Source: Ramlibacter albus (GTDB taxonomy: Bacteria; Pseudomonadota; Gammaproteobacteria; Burkholderiales; Burkholderiaceae_C). From it: 64,000 bases of DNA. How positions within the stretch are numbered: position 1 is the stretch's first letter; the number at the start of each line of letters is the position of its first letter. Of this stretch, positions 45,054-54,061 are shown piece after piece. The notes beneath the pieces were generated by a model. That model did not search any database and had not been told where the DNA came from. It saw nothing but the letters and a program-made list of their open reading frames with translations. Location: the NCBI RefSeq assembly GCF_014297445.1, contig NZ_JACORU010000007.1, positions 1-64,000 on the forward strand, read 5' to 3'. The translations under genes were made by a program, and so were the position numbers.

Positions 45054-45637
45054 CCCGCACCCTCCACCCCGACGACTTCCTCCCCGACTCCCCCACCGTC
45101 GCACGCGAACTCATCGGCGCCATCCTGCTCGTGGACGGCATCGGCGGCCGCATCGTCGAGACCGAGGCGTACGACCGCGCCGATCCCGCCTCGCACACCT
45201 TCAACGGCCCCACGCCCCGCAACCAGGCGATGTTCGGCCCGCCCGGCCGCGCCTACGTGTACAGGTCCTACGGCATCCACTGGTGCCTCAACTTCGTGTG
45301 CCGCGAGGAAGGCCATGGCGCGGGTGTGCTGATCCGCGCGATCGAGCCGCTGGAGGGCCTGAAGGAAATGCGCAGGAGGCGCAGCCTCGACGACCCGAAA
45401 CTGCTGTGCGCAGGCCCCGGCCGCGTTGGCGAAGCGCTGGGCATCGTGCTTGACATGAACGGCCTGCGGCTGGACCGCAAGCCGTTCAAGGTGCTCGCGC
45501 GAGACCGTGACTACGACATCGTCACCGGCCCGCGCATCGGCATCAGCAAGGCCATGGAATTGCACTGGCGATTCGGCCTCGCCGGCTCGCCATTCCTTTC
45601 CCGCCGCTTCAGTCCAGCTTCGCGCCCGACACCTTGA
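45050..45637 (+). CDS. mpg: DNA-3-methyladenine glycosylase (AAG/MPG family)
   Basis: The 195-residue glycosylase removes alkylated purines. It shows RELIGAILLVDGIGGRIVETEAYDRADPASHTFNGPTPRNQAMFG with the catalytic Glu in ETEAY, GRAYVYRSYGIHWCLNFVC, GAGVLIRAIEPLEG and GPGRVGEALGI. The GTG start is embedded in the higA stop (GTGA), so translation is coupled to the antitoxin. The C-terminus overlaps the convergent Bug-receptor gene by 29 nt. The neighbouring imuABC operon gives a DNA-damage context. Confidence 0.93.
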   Translation: MTRTLHPDDFLPDSPTVARELIGAILLVDGIGGRIVETEAYDRADPASHTFNGPTPRNQAMFGPPGRAYVYRSYGIHWCLNFVCREEGHGAGVLIRAIEPLEGLKEMRRRRSLDDPKLLCAGPGRVGEALGIVLDMNGLRLDRKPFKVLARDRDYDIVTGPRIGISKAMELHWRFGLAGSPFLSRRFSPASRPTP

Positions 45638-46595
45638 TCAGGTTGGCCCAGGCCGGCACTTCCTTGTCGTAGCGGGCCTTGAAGACCTCGGGGTTGCTGT
45701 CCTGCACGTCGAAGCCCATCGCCTCGATCTTCGCCTTCACGTCCGGCTGCATCACCGCGGTGCGCACGTCGGAGGCGATGCGCTTGATCACCGTCTTGTT
45801 CGTGCCCGCGGGCACGGCCAGTGCGAGCCAGCCTGTCAGGCGATACGCATCGTCCTTCAGCCCCTGCTCGCCGAGCGTCGCAACGCCGGGCATCACCGCG
45901 ATGCGCTTGTCGCCCGTCACGCCGATCGCCTTGAGCTTGCCGGCATCGACGTGCTGCTTCACCTGCAGCGCGCTTGCATAGGCCATGTGGATGTTGCCGC
46001 CCAGCAGCTCCTGCACCATCGGCGCTTCGCCCTTGTAGGGGATGTGCGTCATCTCGCCGCCGGTCACCTTGCTCATGTGCGCGCCGGCGAGGTGCGGATA
46101 GGCACCGAGCCCATAGGAGCCGTAACTGAGCTTGCCCTTCTGCGCCTTGATGTACTTCAGCAGCTCGGGGCCGTTGTTCGCGGGCACGCTTGGGTGCACC
46201 ACCAGCACGAGCGGCGCCACGGCGATCTGGTAGACCAGCGACAGGTCCTTCTGAGTGTTGTACGGCAGCTTGGTGAAGAGGAACTGGTTCGTCAGCAGCG
46301 AGTTCGACAGGCCCAGCACGATCGTGTGGCCGTCCGGCGCGGCCTTGGCCACGGCATCGGTGCCGATGATGCCCGCGGCACCGGCCTTGTTGTCCACGAC
46401 GACGGGCTGGCCGAAGCTCACCGCGAGCTTCTCGCCGAGCGTGCGCGCGAGTATGTCGGTCGCGCCACCGGGTGCGAAGGGCACGACCAGCCGTACGGGC
46501 TTGACGGGGAATGCCGCGACCTGCGCGTCGGCAACGCCGGCAGCAGCCAGCCCCGCGGCGATCATCAGGCCGCGTCGTGTCATGTTCGGGATCAT
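45609..46595 (-). CDS. Tripartite tricarboxylate transporter receptor (Bug family)
   Basis: The 328-residue periplasmic receptor (TctC/Bug) has a signal peptide (TRRGLMIAAGLAAAGVADA) and the family pattern FPVKPVRLVVPFAPGGATDILARTL, VVVDNKAGAAGIIGTDAVAKAAPDGHT, HIPYKGEAPMVQELLGGNI. These receptors capture carboxylates; the ligand cannot be predicted. No TctA/TctB membrane genes are close, as usual for the expanded Bug family in Burkholderiales. The start overlaps the synthetase stop (TGATG), so the two may act on the same carboxylic acid (inference). Confidence 0.93.
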   Translation of the reverse strand: MIPNMTRRGLMIAAGLAAAGVADAQVAAFPVKPVRLVVPFAPGGATDILARTLGEKLAVSFGQPVVVDNKAGAAGIIGTDAVAKAAPDGHTIVLGLSNSLLTNQFLFTKLPYNTQKDLSLVYQIAVAPLVLVVHPSVPANNGPELLKYIKAQKGKLSYGSYGLGAYPHLAGAHMSKVTGGEMTHIPYKGEAPMVQELLGGNIHMAYASALQVKQHVDAGKLKAIGVTGDKRIAVMPGVATLGEQGLKDDAYRLTGWLALAVPAGTNKTVIKRIASDVRTAVMQPDVKAKIEAMGFDVQDSNPEVFKARYDKEVPAWANLIKVSGAKLD

Positions 46596-48325
46596 CAGGA
46601 GCTCCTGGAAGTGGGGGATGGGGTCTGGCGCTGCGCCGCGAGTTCGCGCAGCTCGGGCTTGTAGATCTTCCCGACGGTGGTGACGGGCATCGTGGGCAGG
46701 ATGGCAACCCACTTCGGGCGTGCCGGCGGCTCGTCGACTCGCGCCGACGTGAATTCGAGCAACTCCTGCTCGGTCACCTTCGCGCCCGGCACGAGCGTGG
46801 CGAAGGCCACGGGAAGTTCGCCCGCATACGGGTCGGGCGCGCCCACAGCGGCGCACAACTGCACGGCAGGGTGCGCGCCGAGCGCGTCCTCGATCACCTT
46901 CGGGTCGATGTTGTGGCCGCTGCGGATGATCAGGTCCTTGGAGCGGCCGCTCAGGTTGAGGCGGCCGTCTTCGTCGATCCAGCCGAGGTCGCCGGTCGCG
47001 AGCCAACCGTCAGGGGTGAAAGCGCTCTCGTTGTCCTTGGCGTCGACGAAACCGGAGAACAGGTTGGGCGACTTGAAGATCACCATGCCCTGCTCGCCCT
47101 GCGGCACGTCGCGGTTCGTCGCGCGGCCGTTCTCATCGAGTGCCACCACGCGCATCTGCGAATGCGGCATTCGCCAGCCGACGCAACCGGCGGGCCCGAC
47201 CACGCCCGGCGGCGTGATGGTGGAGATGCCCGCCATCTCGGTCATCCCGAACGCTTCGTGAACGTGCAGGCCGAACGTCTTCTCAAAACGCTCCGCAAGA
47301 TCGGGCGCGAGCGCCGCGGCACCCGTGCGGCAATAACGCACGGAGGAGATATCGGCGTCCGCAAGCGGCACTTCGCACAGCGCGGCGAGCACGGTAGGCA
47401 CGCCCGACACGGTGGTCGTCTTGTACTTCTCGACCAGCTTCCAGTAGTTGGCGATGACCTGCTTGTTGCGGAACAGCGAGGTGGTGGGGATGATCTGCTC
47501 GGCTCCCGCGGAAAATGAAGTAAGCGCCCCAGGCAGCACACCGGCCACATGGAACAGCGGGTAGCCGTTGATGCCGCTGTCATCGGACGTCAGCCCCTGC
47601 ATGTTCACGCAGGCCCACGCGGTGAAGACCTGCGCGCCATGGCTGTGGCGCGCGAGCTTGGGCGAGCCCGTCGTGCCGCCGGTGTGGAAGTAAGCCGCGA
47701 TGTCGCTCGGCTGGATCTCGCGGCCGCTCACGAGGCGGTCCGCGGGCTGCCGCTGGCGCAGCATGTGGAAGTCCTCGAAGCCTTCGCGCAGGAAAGGTGC
47801 CTCATGCGACGCTTCGCCCCAAGGCGCGACACGCAGCACGGTGCGCAGCGTGGGCACCTGCGTGTGCAAACGCGCCGCCTTGGCCCACAGCTCCGGCTCG
47901 CCCCACGCGATGAGCACCTTCGCGCCCGACGCGTTCATCAGCGACGCGATCTTCTCTTCGGCCAGCAGCGGGTTGATCGGCTGCACGATGCCCGCGGCCG
48001 CCCCGCCCCACAGCGCGAGGTGGTACTCGTAGCAGCCGGGCAGCAGCACCGCGACCGCGTCGCGCGCACCCACGCCGAGCATGTGCAGCAGGTTGGCCGT
48101 CTGGTGCACGCCTTCGAGCAGCTCGCGGTAGCTCCAGCGCAGCGGCGGGTCCGCGGGATCGGCGGTGCGCAGGAAGGTCACGGCCGTCTTCTCGCCGAAC
48201 GCGAGAGCCGAGTTGCGAATCACCTCGTAGGTGCTGCGAACCTGCGGCAGCGGCAGCTCGTCGAGGCGCTTGACCTCGGCGAGGCTGCGGACGGGGAAAG
48301 CAGGTGCGAAGGGCATGAGGCGCAT
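46595..48325 (-). CDS. Acyl-CoA synthetase (AMP-binding family)
   Basis: The 576-residue ligase activates a carboxylic acid to its CoA thioester through an acyl-AMP. Motifs: AAYFHTGGTTGSPKLARHSH (phosphate loop), EAFGMTEMAG, DGWLATGDLGWIDEDGRLNLSGRSKDLIIRSGHNIDP (hinge) and VTTVGKIYKPELREL with the catalytic Lys. The N-terminus lacks a transit segment. It precedes the Bug receptor and is divergent from a LysR gene; together they suggest uptake and activation of an aromatic or aliphatic acid. The substrate is unknown. Confidence 0.92.
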   Translation of the reverse strand: MRLMPFAPAFPVRSLAEVKRLDELPLPQVRSTYEVIRNSALAFGEKTAVTFLRTADPADPPLRWSYRELLEGVHQTANLLHMLGVGARDAVAVLLPGCYEYHLALWGGAAAGIVQPINPLLAEEKIASLMNASGAKVLIAWGEPELWAKAARLHTQVPTLRTVLRVAPWGEASHEAPFLREGFEDFHMLRQRQPADRLVSGREIQPSDIAAYFHTGGTTGSPKLARHSHGAQVFTAWACVNMQGLTSDDSGINGYPLFHVAGVLPGALTSFSAGAEQIIPTTSLFRNKQVIANYWKLVEKYKTTTVSGVPTVLAALCEVPLADADISSVRYCRTGAAALAPDLAERFEKTFGLHVHEAFGMTEMAGISTITPPGVVGPAGCVGWRMPHSQMRVVALDENGRATNRDVPQGEQGMVIFKSPNLFSGFVDAKDNESAFTPDGWLATGDLGWIDEDGRLNLSGRSKDLIIRSGHNIDPKVIEDALGAHPAVQLCAAVGAPDPYAGELPVAFATLVPGAKVTEQELLEFTSARVDEPPARPKWVAILPTMPVTTVGKIYKPELRELAAQRQTPSPTSRSS

Positions 48326-48333
48326 TGTTTGCC

Positions 48334-48376
48334 TGACAAGCTGTCTTGACAATCCCATAGCCATTGAACAGACTGT
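48334..48376. promoter_or_regulatory. Divergent lysR/synthetase control region
   Basis: The 69-nt gap holds GACA-AGC-TGTC (48335-48345) and ACAG-A-CTGT (48368-48376), with repeated TGACA/TGTCA half-sites between. The two small dyads about 31 bp apart fit paired LysR recognition and activation sites. Confidence 0.5.
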
Positions 48377-48394
48377 CAAAAATCCTTTGACTCC

Positions 48395-49297
48395 ATGGAC
48401 CTCGGCTCGCTCACCATGCTCGTGGAAATCCTGGAAGCGGGCAACCTCAGCCAGGCGGCGCGCAAGCTGAAGATGACGCGCGCCAACGTGAGCTACCACC
48501 TGAACCAGCTCGAGAAGTCGGCCGGCGCGCAGCTCGTGCGGCGCACCACGCGCCGCGTCGAGCCCACGGAGGTCGGCTTGCGCCTGTACAAGCATGGCCT
48601 CGCGATCCAGAACGAACTGCTGGCCGCGCGCGAGACGGTCTCCAACCTCGGCCGCACGCTGCAGGGCCGCGTGCGCCTGAGCGTGCCCAGCGGCTATGGC
48701 CAGATGGTGATGGCCGACTGGCTGATCGAGTTCAAGCGCCTCTACCCCGGCATCGTCCTGCACGTGCAGTTCGAGAACCGCGTGGAAGACCTGATGCGCG
48801 ACGAGATCGACGTCGCGATCCGCGTGATGACAGAACCGCCGCAGGCGCTGGTCGCGCGCGAGCTGGGGCCGATGCGTTACGTGGCTTGCGCGTCACGCGA
48901 ATACGCCGCCGCGCACGGGCTGCCGAAGACGCTGGAGGAGTTGCGCACCGCGCCGCTCATCACGTCGCTGATTGCCGGGCGCGAGACGCGTGTCTCGGCC
49001 TACCTCGACCGCGTGCGGCAGGAGATCGCCGTGGAGCCCACGCTCATTTCCGAGCACTTTCCTTTCCTGCGGCAAGCCATCCTCGCCGGCCTCGGCGTGG
49101 GCCTCGTGCCCGACTACGTCGTGCAGGACGCCGTCGAGCGCGGCGAAGTCCTCACCACCCTTGACGAATACCGGTTGAGCATCTTCGGCACGCAGATGTA
49201 TTTGCTGTACATGCCGCACCGCCACCAGACGCGCGCGATGCGCACCTTCGTCGACTTCGTGCTGGACAAGGCACGAGGCACCCCCGGCACGCCCTAG
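48395..49297 (+). CDS. LysR family transcriptional regulator
   Basis: The 300-residue regulator begins MDLGSLTMLVEILEAGNLSQAARKLKMTRANVSYHLNQLEKSAGAQLVRRTTRRVEPTEVG (HTH), followed by the effector domain (GRVRLSVPSGYGQMVMADWLIEFKRLYPGI). Divergent orientation to the synthetase-Bug operon makes it the probable regulator, responding to the imported acid or its CoA ester. The last bases lie 8 nt before the next gene on the same strand. Confidence 0.92.
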   Translation: MDLGSLTMLVEILEAGNLSQAARKLKMTRANVSYHLNQLEKSAGAQLVRRTTRRVEPTEVGLRLYKHGLAIQNELLAARETVSNLGRTLQGRVRLSVPSGYGQMVMADWLIEFKRLYPGIVLHVQFENRVEDLMRDEIDVAIRVMTEPPQALVARELGPMRYVACASREYAAAHGLPKTLEELRTAPLITSLIAGRETRVSAYLDRVRQEIAVEPTLISEHFPFLRQAILAGLGVGLVPDYVVQDAVERGEVLTTLDEYRLSIFGTQMYLLYMPHRHQTRAMRTFVDFVLDKARGTPGTP

Positions 49298-49305
49298 GAT
49301 TCGGC

Positions 49306-50025
49306 ATGGCTGCGGAGGACGACCCGAAACGCTGGCTCGGCGACACGCCGATGCTGAACCTGCGCGACGACAAGCTGCGCCTGCGGGTCAAGACCGTCAC
49401 GCAGTTCAGCCGCAACGACCGCGAGAAGCTCGTCGCGATCGCGAACTACGTCTCGGGCATCCCGTTCGACGTGCCGCCCTTCGCGCCGGCGCGCTACACG
49501 CGGCAGGTGCTCTCGCGCCGCCATGCCGTGGGCTGGTACAGCAAGGCCGCCCTCTTCCAGGCGATGCTGCGCGTGGCGGGCTTCCCGGCGCGCGTGCGAA
49601 TGATCCGCGTCGGCCATGACATGTACCGCGGGCTCGCGCCGGAAAGCGGCGTGTTCGTGCTGCCCGTGGTGGAGGTGCACACGGGTGGGCGCTGGATCGT
49701 GACGGACTGCTACGTCTACGACCTGCCCTACCTCGCCGTCGCGCGCGAGGCCGTGTTGCGCGCCGGCTGGCGCAGCGGCTATGGCGTGCACGTGGACGGC
49801 AATTCGGAATGGGACGGCGTGAACGATGCGCTCGTGATGCTCGGCCCCGAGCAGGCGCGCGACCCGGCCAACCACGCGGGCGTGTTCGATGACCCGCAAG
49901 GCTATGCGGAGACGCTGCGCTCGCGCTCGCCGGCGCTGGGGTGGTGGGCCGCCGCTCGCAACCGGCTCATGTCGATCCGGCTGCACAGGCAGGTGCGCAG
50001 GCTGCGCGCCGAGGCCGGCGGCTAA
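49306..50025 (+). CDS. Transglutaminase-like protein lacking the catalytic Cys
   Basis: This 239-residue protein matches the transglutaminase-like core, but the nucleophile motif, normally G-x-C-x-x-K-A, reads GWYSKAALFQAMLRVAGFPARV (residues 76-97): Trp and Tyr stand where Cys is expected. The His and Asp regions are kept (VVEVHTGGRWIVTDCYVYD, His125, Asp134). A Cys at 135 is not in the normal position. It has no signal peptide. It is therefore either an inactive binding fold or uses other chemistry. It lies 8 nt after the lysR gene and may be co-transcribed; the 3' end overlaps the next gene by 4 nt (CTAA). Confidence 0.8.
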   Translation: MAAEDDPKRWLGDTPMLNLRDDKLRLRVKTVTQFSRNDREKLVAIANYVSGIPFDVPPFAPARYTRQVLSRRHAVGWYSKAALFQAMLRVAGFPARVRMIRVGHDMYRGLAPESGVFVLPVVEVHTGGRWIVTDCYVYDLPYLAVAREAVLRAGWRSGYGVHVDGNSEWDGVNDALVMLGPEQARDPANHAGVFDDPQGYAETLRSRSPALGWWAAARNRLMSIRLHRQVRRLRAEAGG

Positions 50026-50537
50026 CGCATGTACGGGCTGGTGCGCGCGGCAGGCGCAGCCGTCGGGGCGCGCGGCGTCGGCCCGGCGCCCATCATCGTT
50101 GTCGCAGCCGGGCGCGCCGCGGCCAGTGCAGTCGCATCGGCCGGGATCACCGTGTAAGTCGGCAAGTCGAGGCGCGCGGCCGCATAGCCGGGCACGAGCG
50201 CGATGGTGTCGGTCACGTTCGTGTGCGGCACGCGCAGCGCCGCGGCCGTGCTCACGTCGGTGAGCAGCGGTGCCGGCGCGCCGGTGGCGGGCCGCGCGGA
50301 AGCCAGCTGGTCCGTGTTGCCGTTGACGCGCGGGCACTCGCCGTTCACGTCGAACACCATGTGCCCGCCGGGGAAGCGGCGCGGCAGCGTCTGGTGCAGC
50401 GGCAGGCTCATGTCCACGGGCGGCCGCAGCTCGTTGTAGACGACCCGGTTGTTGCGGTCGTAGACGGTGTAGCAGGCCAGCGCATTGGCGCCCGCCAGGC
50501 CCAGCGCGCACAGCAGCGCGAGTTTGGCGATCTTCAT
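50022..50537 (-). CDS. Secreted hypothetical protein
   Basis: The 171-residue product has a signal peptide (MKIAKLALLCALGLAGANALA) with cleavage before CYTVYDRNNRVVYNELRPPVDMS, a segment often seen in small exported proteins of this family of bacteria. The C-terminus is rich in Ala, Pro and Thr. AGGGAGA-like sequence precedes the chosen ATG. Function is not recognised. Confidence 0.75.
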   Translation of the reverse strand: MKIAKLALLCALGLAGANALACYTVYDRNNRVVYNELRPPVDMSLPLHQTLPRRFPGGHMVFDVNGECPRVNGNTDQLASARPATGAPAPLLTDVSTAAALRVPHTNVTDTIALVPGYAAARLDLPTYTVIPADATALAAARPAATTMMGAGPTPRAPTAAPAARTSPYMR

Positions 50538-50651
50538 GGTCTCTCCCATTCCTTCGAGGATGGGCCGATGATGGGCTGGCTGTGCGGCCCGGGTTCGCAG
50601 GCGGGGGCGACTTCGGGGTGTCAGCCGCCTTCGCCGCCGTGTTGCGAGGCG

Positions 50652-52070
50652 TTACCAGTGTGGCGGCGAGTAGCCCGGCGGTACTGATGGACGGGCGTAG
50701 CGCGCCGGGGTGCGGGAAAGCTGCGCGCTGTGGCGGATCGCGGTGAGCTGGCCGAAACCGGAGGCGCTCGTTTCGTGCCACTGTGCCCTGTCCGGCGCCT
50801 TGGCGTCGAGACCGCGTTCGATGCGGCCGAGACTGCGGAGCCACTGCCCCGTCTGCGCAAGCGCGACGCGCACATGCCAGCTGCCGCCTTCGCGCTGCTG
50901 GCGGCGCAGCGCAGTCGCGGCGCCGAAAGCGATGAGGTAGCCGGTGGCTTCGTCGAGCATCTGCATCGGCAGCGGCCGGGGCTTGCCGAGCGATTCGCCT
51001 TCGGCGAGGTTGAAGCCCATGGCCGTCTGCACGAGCGAGTCGAAGCCGCGGCGGCCGGCCCATGGGCCTTCGAAGCCATAGGCGGACAGGGACACGTAGA
51101 CGATGCCGGGCCGCTTCGCCGCGACCTCATCGGGGCCGTAGCCGAGCGATGCGATTCCGCCGGGACGGTAGCCCTGGATGAACACGTGTGCGTCCTCCAG
51201 CAACGCGTCCATGGCCGCCTTGCCATCGCTGCCGCGCAAGTCGATGTGGCACGAGCGCTTCCCGCGGCTGGTGTCGGCGATGGCTTCGATGTTGGGCAGG
51301 TGCGGCGAGTTCACCAGCATCACGTCGGCGCCGTACGCCGCAAGCGCGCGGCCGCCGACAGGGCCGGCGAGGATGCGCGTGAGTTCGACGACGCGCACGC
51401 CGTCCAACGGTGTCATGCCGGACTCGATCCGGCATCCATCGGGGCGCGCTGCCATGGATCCCGGGTCAAGCCCGGGATGACCGAGTTGCAGGGGCGGCGC
51501 ATCGCCGATGCGATCGATCGTGAAGAGCGGTGCACGTGCCACAGCCTGCCCTTGCGCCGTAGCGTCCCACTCTTCGAACGTGCGCATCGCCGTGGCGACG
51601 AGCCCGCGTTCCGCCGCAGCCGTCTCGAAATCGACAGCCTTCCACGCCCGCATCGCCGCTTCGGCATCCTTGCGCTCACAGGTCGCGGGGTCGAGCCCCA
51701 GCAAACGCAGTGCGCCTTCGCGGTGATGCAGGAAATTCGCGTGGATGCGCACCCACCCGTCCTTCGCTTCATACAAGCCGGAGAACTTGTCCCACAGCTC
51801 GGGCGTGCGCCCATCGACGGCGAACCACCCCGTGCACTCCGCGGCCGCATGCGCCATGTCCACCGTGACCGCCTGGCGCGGCGCACCGCGCTCGTGGCCC
51901 AGTTCGCACGCAGCCAGCGCGGCGGCCGCGACGGTGGTCTGCGCGGCCGCTCCGACGGCAAAGGTCGAGGGGTAGACGGGGTCGCTCCCCGTCAATCGCG
52001 CAAACGCCAGCGCCTCCTCGGGCAGCCTTGCGAGCCGCCACAGCTGCGCGAGCGTCTGCGAAGGTGTCAC
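50652..52070 (-). CDS. CaiB/BaiF-type (class III) CoA transferase with in-frame REP pair
   Basis: The 472-residue protein has two CoA-transferase halves in the order of the long bacterial variant: a C-domain-like half (residues ~1-200, [61 protein letters not shown]) and an N-domain-like half ([87 protein letters not shown]). Between them lie about 23 extra residues ([20 protein letters not shown]...) encoded by two inverted palindromic repeats (51412-51481). The reading frame is intact. The GTG start overlaps the preceding gene by 4 nt, so it is the third gene of the CoA-transferase operon. The substrate is unknown. Confidence 0.88.
   Translation of the reverse strand: MTPSQTLAQLWRLARLPEEALAFARLTGSDPVYPSTFAVGAAAQTTVAAAALAACELGHERGAPRQAVTVDMAHAAAECTGWFAVDGRTPELWDKFSGLYEAKDGWVRIHANFLHHREGALRLLGLDPATCERKDAEAAMRAWKAVDFETAAAERGLVATAMRTFEEWDATAQGQAVARAPLFTIDRIGDAPPLQLGHPGLDPGSMAARPDGCRIESGMTPLDGVRVVELTRILAGPVGGRALAAYGADVMLVNSPHLPNIEAIADTSRGKRSCHIDLRGSDGKAAMDALLEDAHVFIQGYRPGGIASLGYGPDEVAAKRPGIVYVSLSAYGFEGPWAGRRGFDSLVQTAMGFNLAEGESLGKPRPLPMQMLDEATGYLIAFGAATALRRQQREGGSWHVRVALAQTGQWLRSLGRIERGLDAKAPDRAQWHETSASGFGQLTAIRHSAQLSRTPARYARPSVPPGYSPPHW
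51412..51481. repeat. Pair of inverted REP elements inside the CoA transferase gene
   Basis: Element 1 (51412-51439) begins GTCATGCCGGACTCG and ends CGGCATCCAT; element 2 (51453-51481) is identical to the copy at 328-356. They point in opposite directions and are separated by 13 nt, so the pair resembles a BIME. The total insertion keeps the frame and encodes no stop on the coding strand. Confidence 0.88.
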
Positions 52071-52705
52071 TGCAGCAGCTTGACCGCCGTCTTGGACTGG
52101 ATTTCCTCGAAGGTCACGCCCGGCGCCAGCTCCACGAGCTTCAGGCCCAGCGGCGTCACGTCCATCACGCCGAGGTCGGTGATGACGCGGTCCACCACGC
52201 CCACGCCCGTGAGCGGCAGCGTGCACTGCGGCAGGATCTTCATGTCGGTGGTGCCGTCCTTCTTCTTCGCGACGTGCTCCATCAACACGATGACGCGCGG
52301 CACGCCGGCCACGAGGTCCATCGCGCCGCCCATGCCCTTGACCATCTTGCCGGGGATCATCCAGTTGGCGAGGTCGCCACGCTCGCTGACCTGCATCGCG
52401 CCGAGGATGGACAGGTTGATCTTGCCGCCGCGGATCATCGCGAAGCTGTCGTGGCTGCCGAAGATGGAAGAGCCCTTGATCGTGGTGACGGTCTGCTTGC
52501 CGGCGTTGATGAGGTCGGCGTCGACCTCGTCTTCCGTCGGGAACGGGCCGATGCCCAGCATGCCGTTCTCCGACTGCAGCCACACCTCCTTGTCGCCGGT
52601 GAAGTTGGCCACCAGCGTCGGGATGCCGATGCCGAGGTTGACGTAGAAGCCGTCCTTGAGTTCCTGCGCCGCGCGCGCGGCCATCTGGTCTTGGGTCCAG
52701 GGCAT
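52067..52705 (-). CDS. scoB: 3-oxoacid CoA-transferase subunit B
   Basis: The 212-residue beta chain of a class I CoA transferase (succinyl-CoA:3-oxoacid, AtoA/PcaJ/ScoB group) shows [15 protein letters not shown], the catalytic Glu motif [12 protein letters not shown] and [47 protein letters not shown]-preceding AAGGAG gives a strong ribosome site. It follows subunit A by 11 nt. Whether acetoacetate, 3-oxoadipate or another acid is the substrate cannot be decided by motif. Confidence 0.94.
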   Translation of the reverse strand: MPWTQDQMAARAAQELKDGFYVNLGIGIPTLVANFTGDKEVWLQSENGMLGIGPFPTEDEVDADLINAGKQTVTTIKGSSIFGSHDSFAMIRGGKINLSILGAMQVSERGDLANWMIPGKMVKGMGGAMDLVAGVPRVIVLMEHVAKKKDGTTDMKILPQCTLPLTGVGVVDRVITDLGVMDVTPLGLKLVELAPGVTFEEIQSKTAVKLLQ

Positions 52706-52716
52706 TTCAGTTCTCC

Positions 52717-53415
52717 TTAGGCCGGACGGGTGGTGCGCTTCTCGATGCGCTTCTCGGGATTCGCGTTCAACACGATGCGGTGCACGTAGATGCCGGGCAG
52801 GTGGATGTCGTCCGGCGCGAGCTCGCCCACTTCGACGATCTTCTCCACCTCGACGATGCAGACCTTGCCGGCCATCGCGACGGCGGGGTTGAAGTTGCGC
52901 GCGGTGAGGTTGAAGCGCAGGTTGCCGCTCTTGTCCGCGACGGCCGCCTTCACGAGCGACACGTCCGGCACCAGTGAACGCTCCATCACGTAGGTCTCGC
53001 CGTCGAACTCGCGCAGCTCCTTGCCTTCGGCGACCATCGTGCCGACGCCGGTCTTGGTGAAGAAGGCCGGGATGCCCGCGCCGCCGGCACGCAGCTTCTC
53101 GGCCAGCGTGCCTTGCGGCGTGAATTCGAGTTCCAGTTCGCCGGCGAGGTATTGCCGCTCGAACTCCTTGTTCTCGCCGACGTACGACGAGATCATCTTC
53201 TTGATCTGCCGCGTTTCCAGCAGCTTGCCGAGGCCGAAGCCGTCGACGCCCGCGTTGTTGGAGATGACGGTGAGGTCCTTCACCCCGGTGGCCTTGAGCG
53301 CCTCGATCAGCGCCTCGGGGATGCCGCACAGGCCGAAGCCGCCCACGGCCATGAGCTGGCCGCTCTTGACCACGCCGTCGAGCGCGGCTGCGGCGTTGGG
53401 ATGGATCTTGTTCAC
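52717..53415 (-). CDS. scoA: 3-oxoacid CoA-transferase subunit A
   Basis: The 232-residue alpha chain has [26 protein letters not shown], the Gly-rich loop of the CoA site, followed by [20 protein letters not shown] and [52 protein letters not shown]. The start is a GTG with AGGAGA upstream. It leads the operon scoA-scoB-caiB-like and is divergent from a PAS-LuxR regulator. Confidence 0.94.
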   Translation of the reverse strand: MNKIHPNAAAALDGVVKSGQLMAVGGFGLCGIPEALIEALKATGVKDLTVISNNAGVDGFGLGKLLETRQIKKMISSYVGENKEFERQYLAGELELEFTPQGTLAEKLRAGGAGIPAFFTKTGVGTMVAEGKELREFDGETYVMERSLVPDVSLVKAAVADKSGNLRFNLTARNFNPAVAMAGKVCIVEVEKIVEVGELAPDDIHLPGIYVHRIVLNANPEKRIEKRTTRPA

Positions 53416-53466
53416 GGGGGAGTTCTCCTGTTTAACCCTGAGGCGGGCGCCGAACGAGCCATACGA

Positions 53467-53492
53467 TACTACCTACTTCGTTACGTAGTAAC
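53467..53492. promoter_or_regulatory. Dyad in the scoA/luxR-type intergenic region
   Basis: GTTAC-GTA-GTAAC (53480-53492) is a perfect 5-bp-arm dyad, and TACTAC (53467-53472) pairs with GTAGTA (53485-53490). The dyads lie in the 83-nt gap, 6 nt before the ATG of the regulator, and could be the binding site of its LuxR-type HTH. Confidence 0.55.
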
Positions 53493-53498
53493 TCGTAA

Positions 53499-54056
53499 AT
53501 GGCAGTACCGATGGACGTTGATTACAGGCTTGCCTTCGACCTTGCGCCGGTGGGCCTGTGCGTGTCGCGCAACCGCTCCATTGTGGACTGCAACCAGCAG
53601 CTTTGCGACATGTTCGGCTGGTCCCACGAGCTGCTCGTGGGCCAGTCCTTCCTCGTGCTGTACCCCAGCGCCGACGAGTACGAGCGGCTTGGCGCACGCA
53701 TGGCGCCGATCCTCAACGCGAAGGGCCACTACGCCGACGACCGCATCATGAAGCGCGCGAGCGGCGAGGTGTTCTGGTGCCACGTGACCGGGCGCGCGCT
53801 CAACCGCGACGACCCGCACGAGGCGGGCATCTGGGCGTTCGAGGACCTGAGCTCGCAGCGGCCGGTGAAGGCGGAGCTCACGGCGCGCGAGCGCGAGGTG
53901 GCGGCGCGTTTGCTGGACGGCCTCACGTCGAAGGAGATCGGCAAGACGCTGAACATCAGCCACCGCACGGTGGAAATCTACCGCGCGCGTCTCATGCGCA
54001 AGTACCGCGCGAATACAACCGCAGATCTCGTCCACAAGCTGATGGCGGGCTCGTAA
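53499..54056 (+). CDS. PAS-LuxR family transcriptional regulator
   Basis: The 185-residue regulator joins an N-terminal PAS domain (DYRLAFDLAPVGLCVSRNRSIVDCNQQLCDMFGWSHELLVGQSFLVLYPS, residues ~8-120) to a C-terminal LuxR HTH (LTAREREVAARLLDGLTSKEIGKTLNISHRTVEIYRARLMRKY). It has no receiver domain, so it probably senses a small molecule directly through the PAS fold. It is divergent from the scoAB operon and likely its regulator. A second ATG (53511) is possible. It ends 6 nt before a dispersed palindromic repeat. Confidence 0.9.
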   Translation: MAVPMDVDYRLAFDLAPVGLCVSRNRSIVDCNQQLCDMFGWSHELLVGQSFLVLYPSADEYERLGARMAPILNAKGHYADDRIMKRASGEVFWCHVTGRALNRDDPHEAGIWAFEDLSSQRPVKAELTAREREVAARLLDGLTSKEIGKTLNISHRTVEIYRARLMRKYRANTTADLVHKLMAGS

Positions 54057-54061
54057 AGGCT

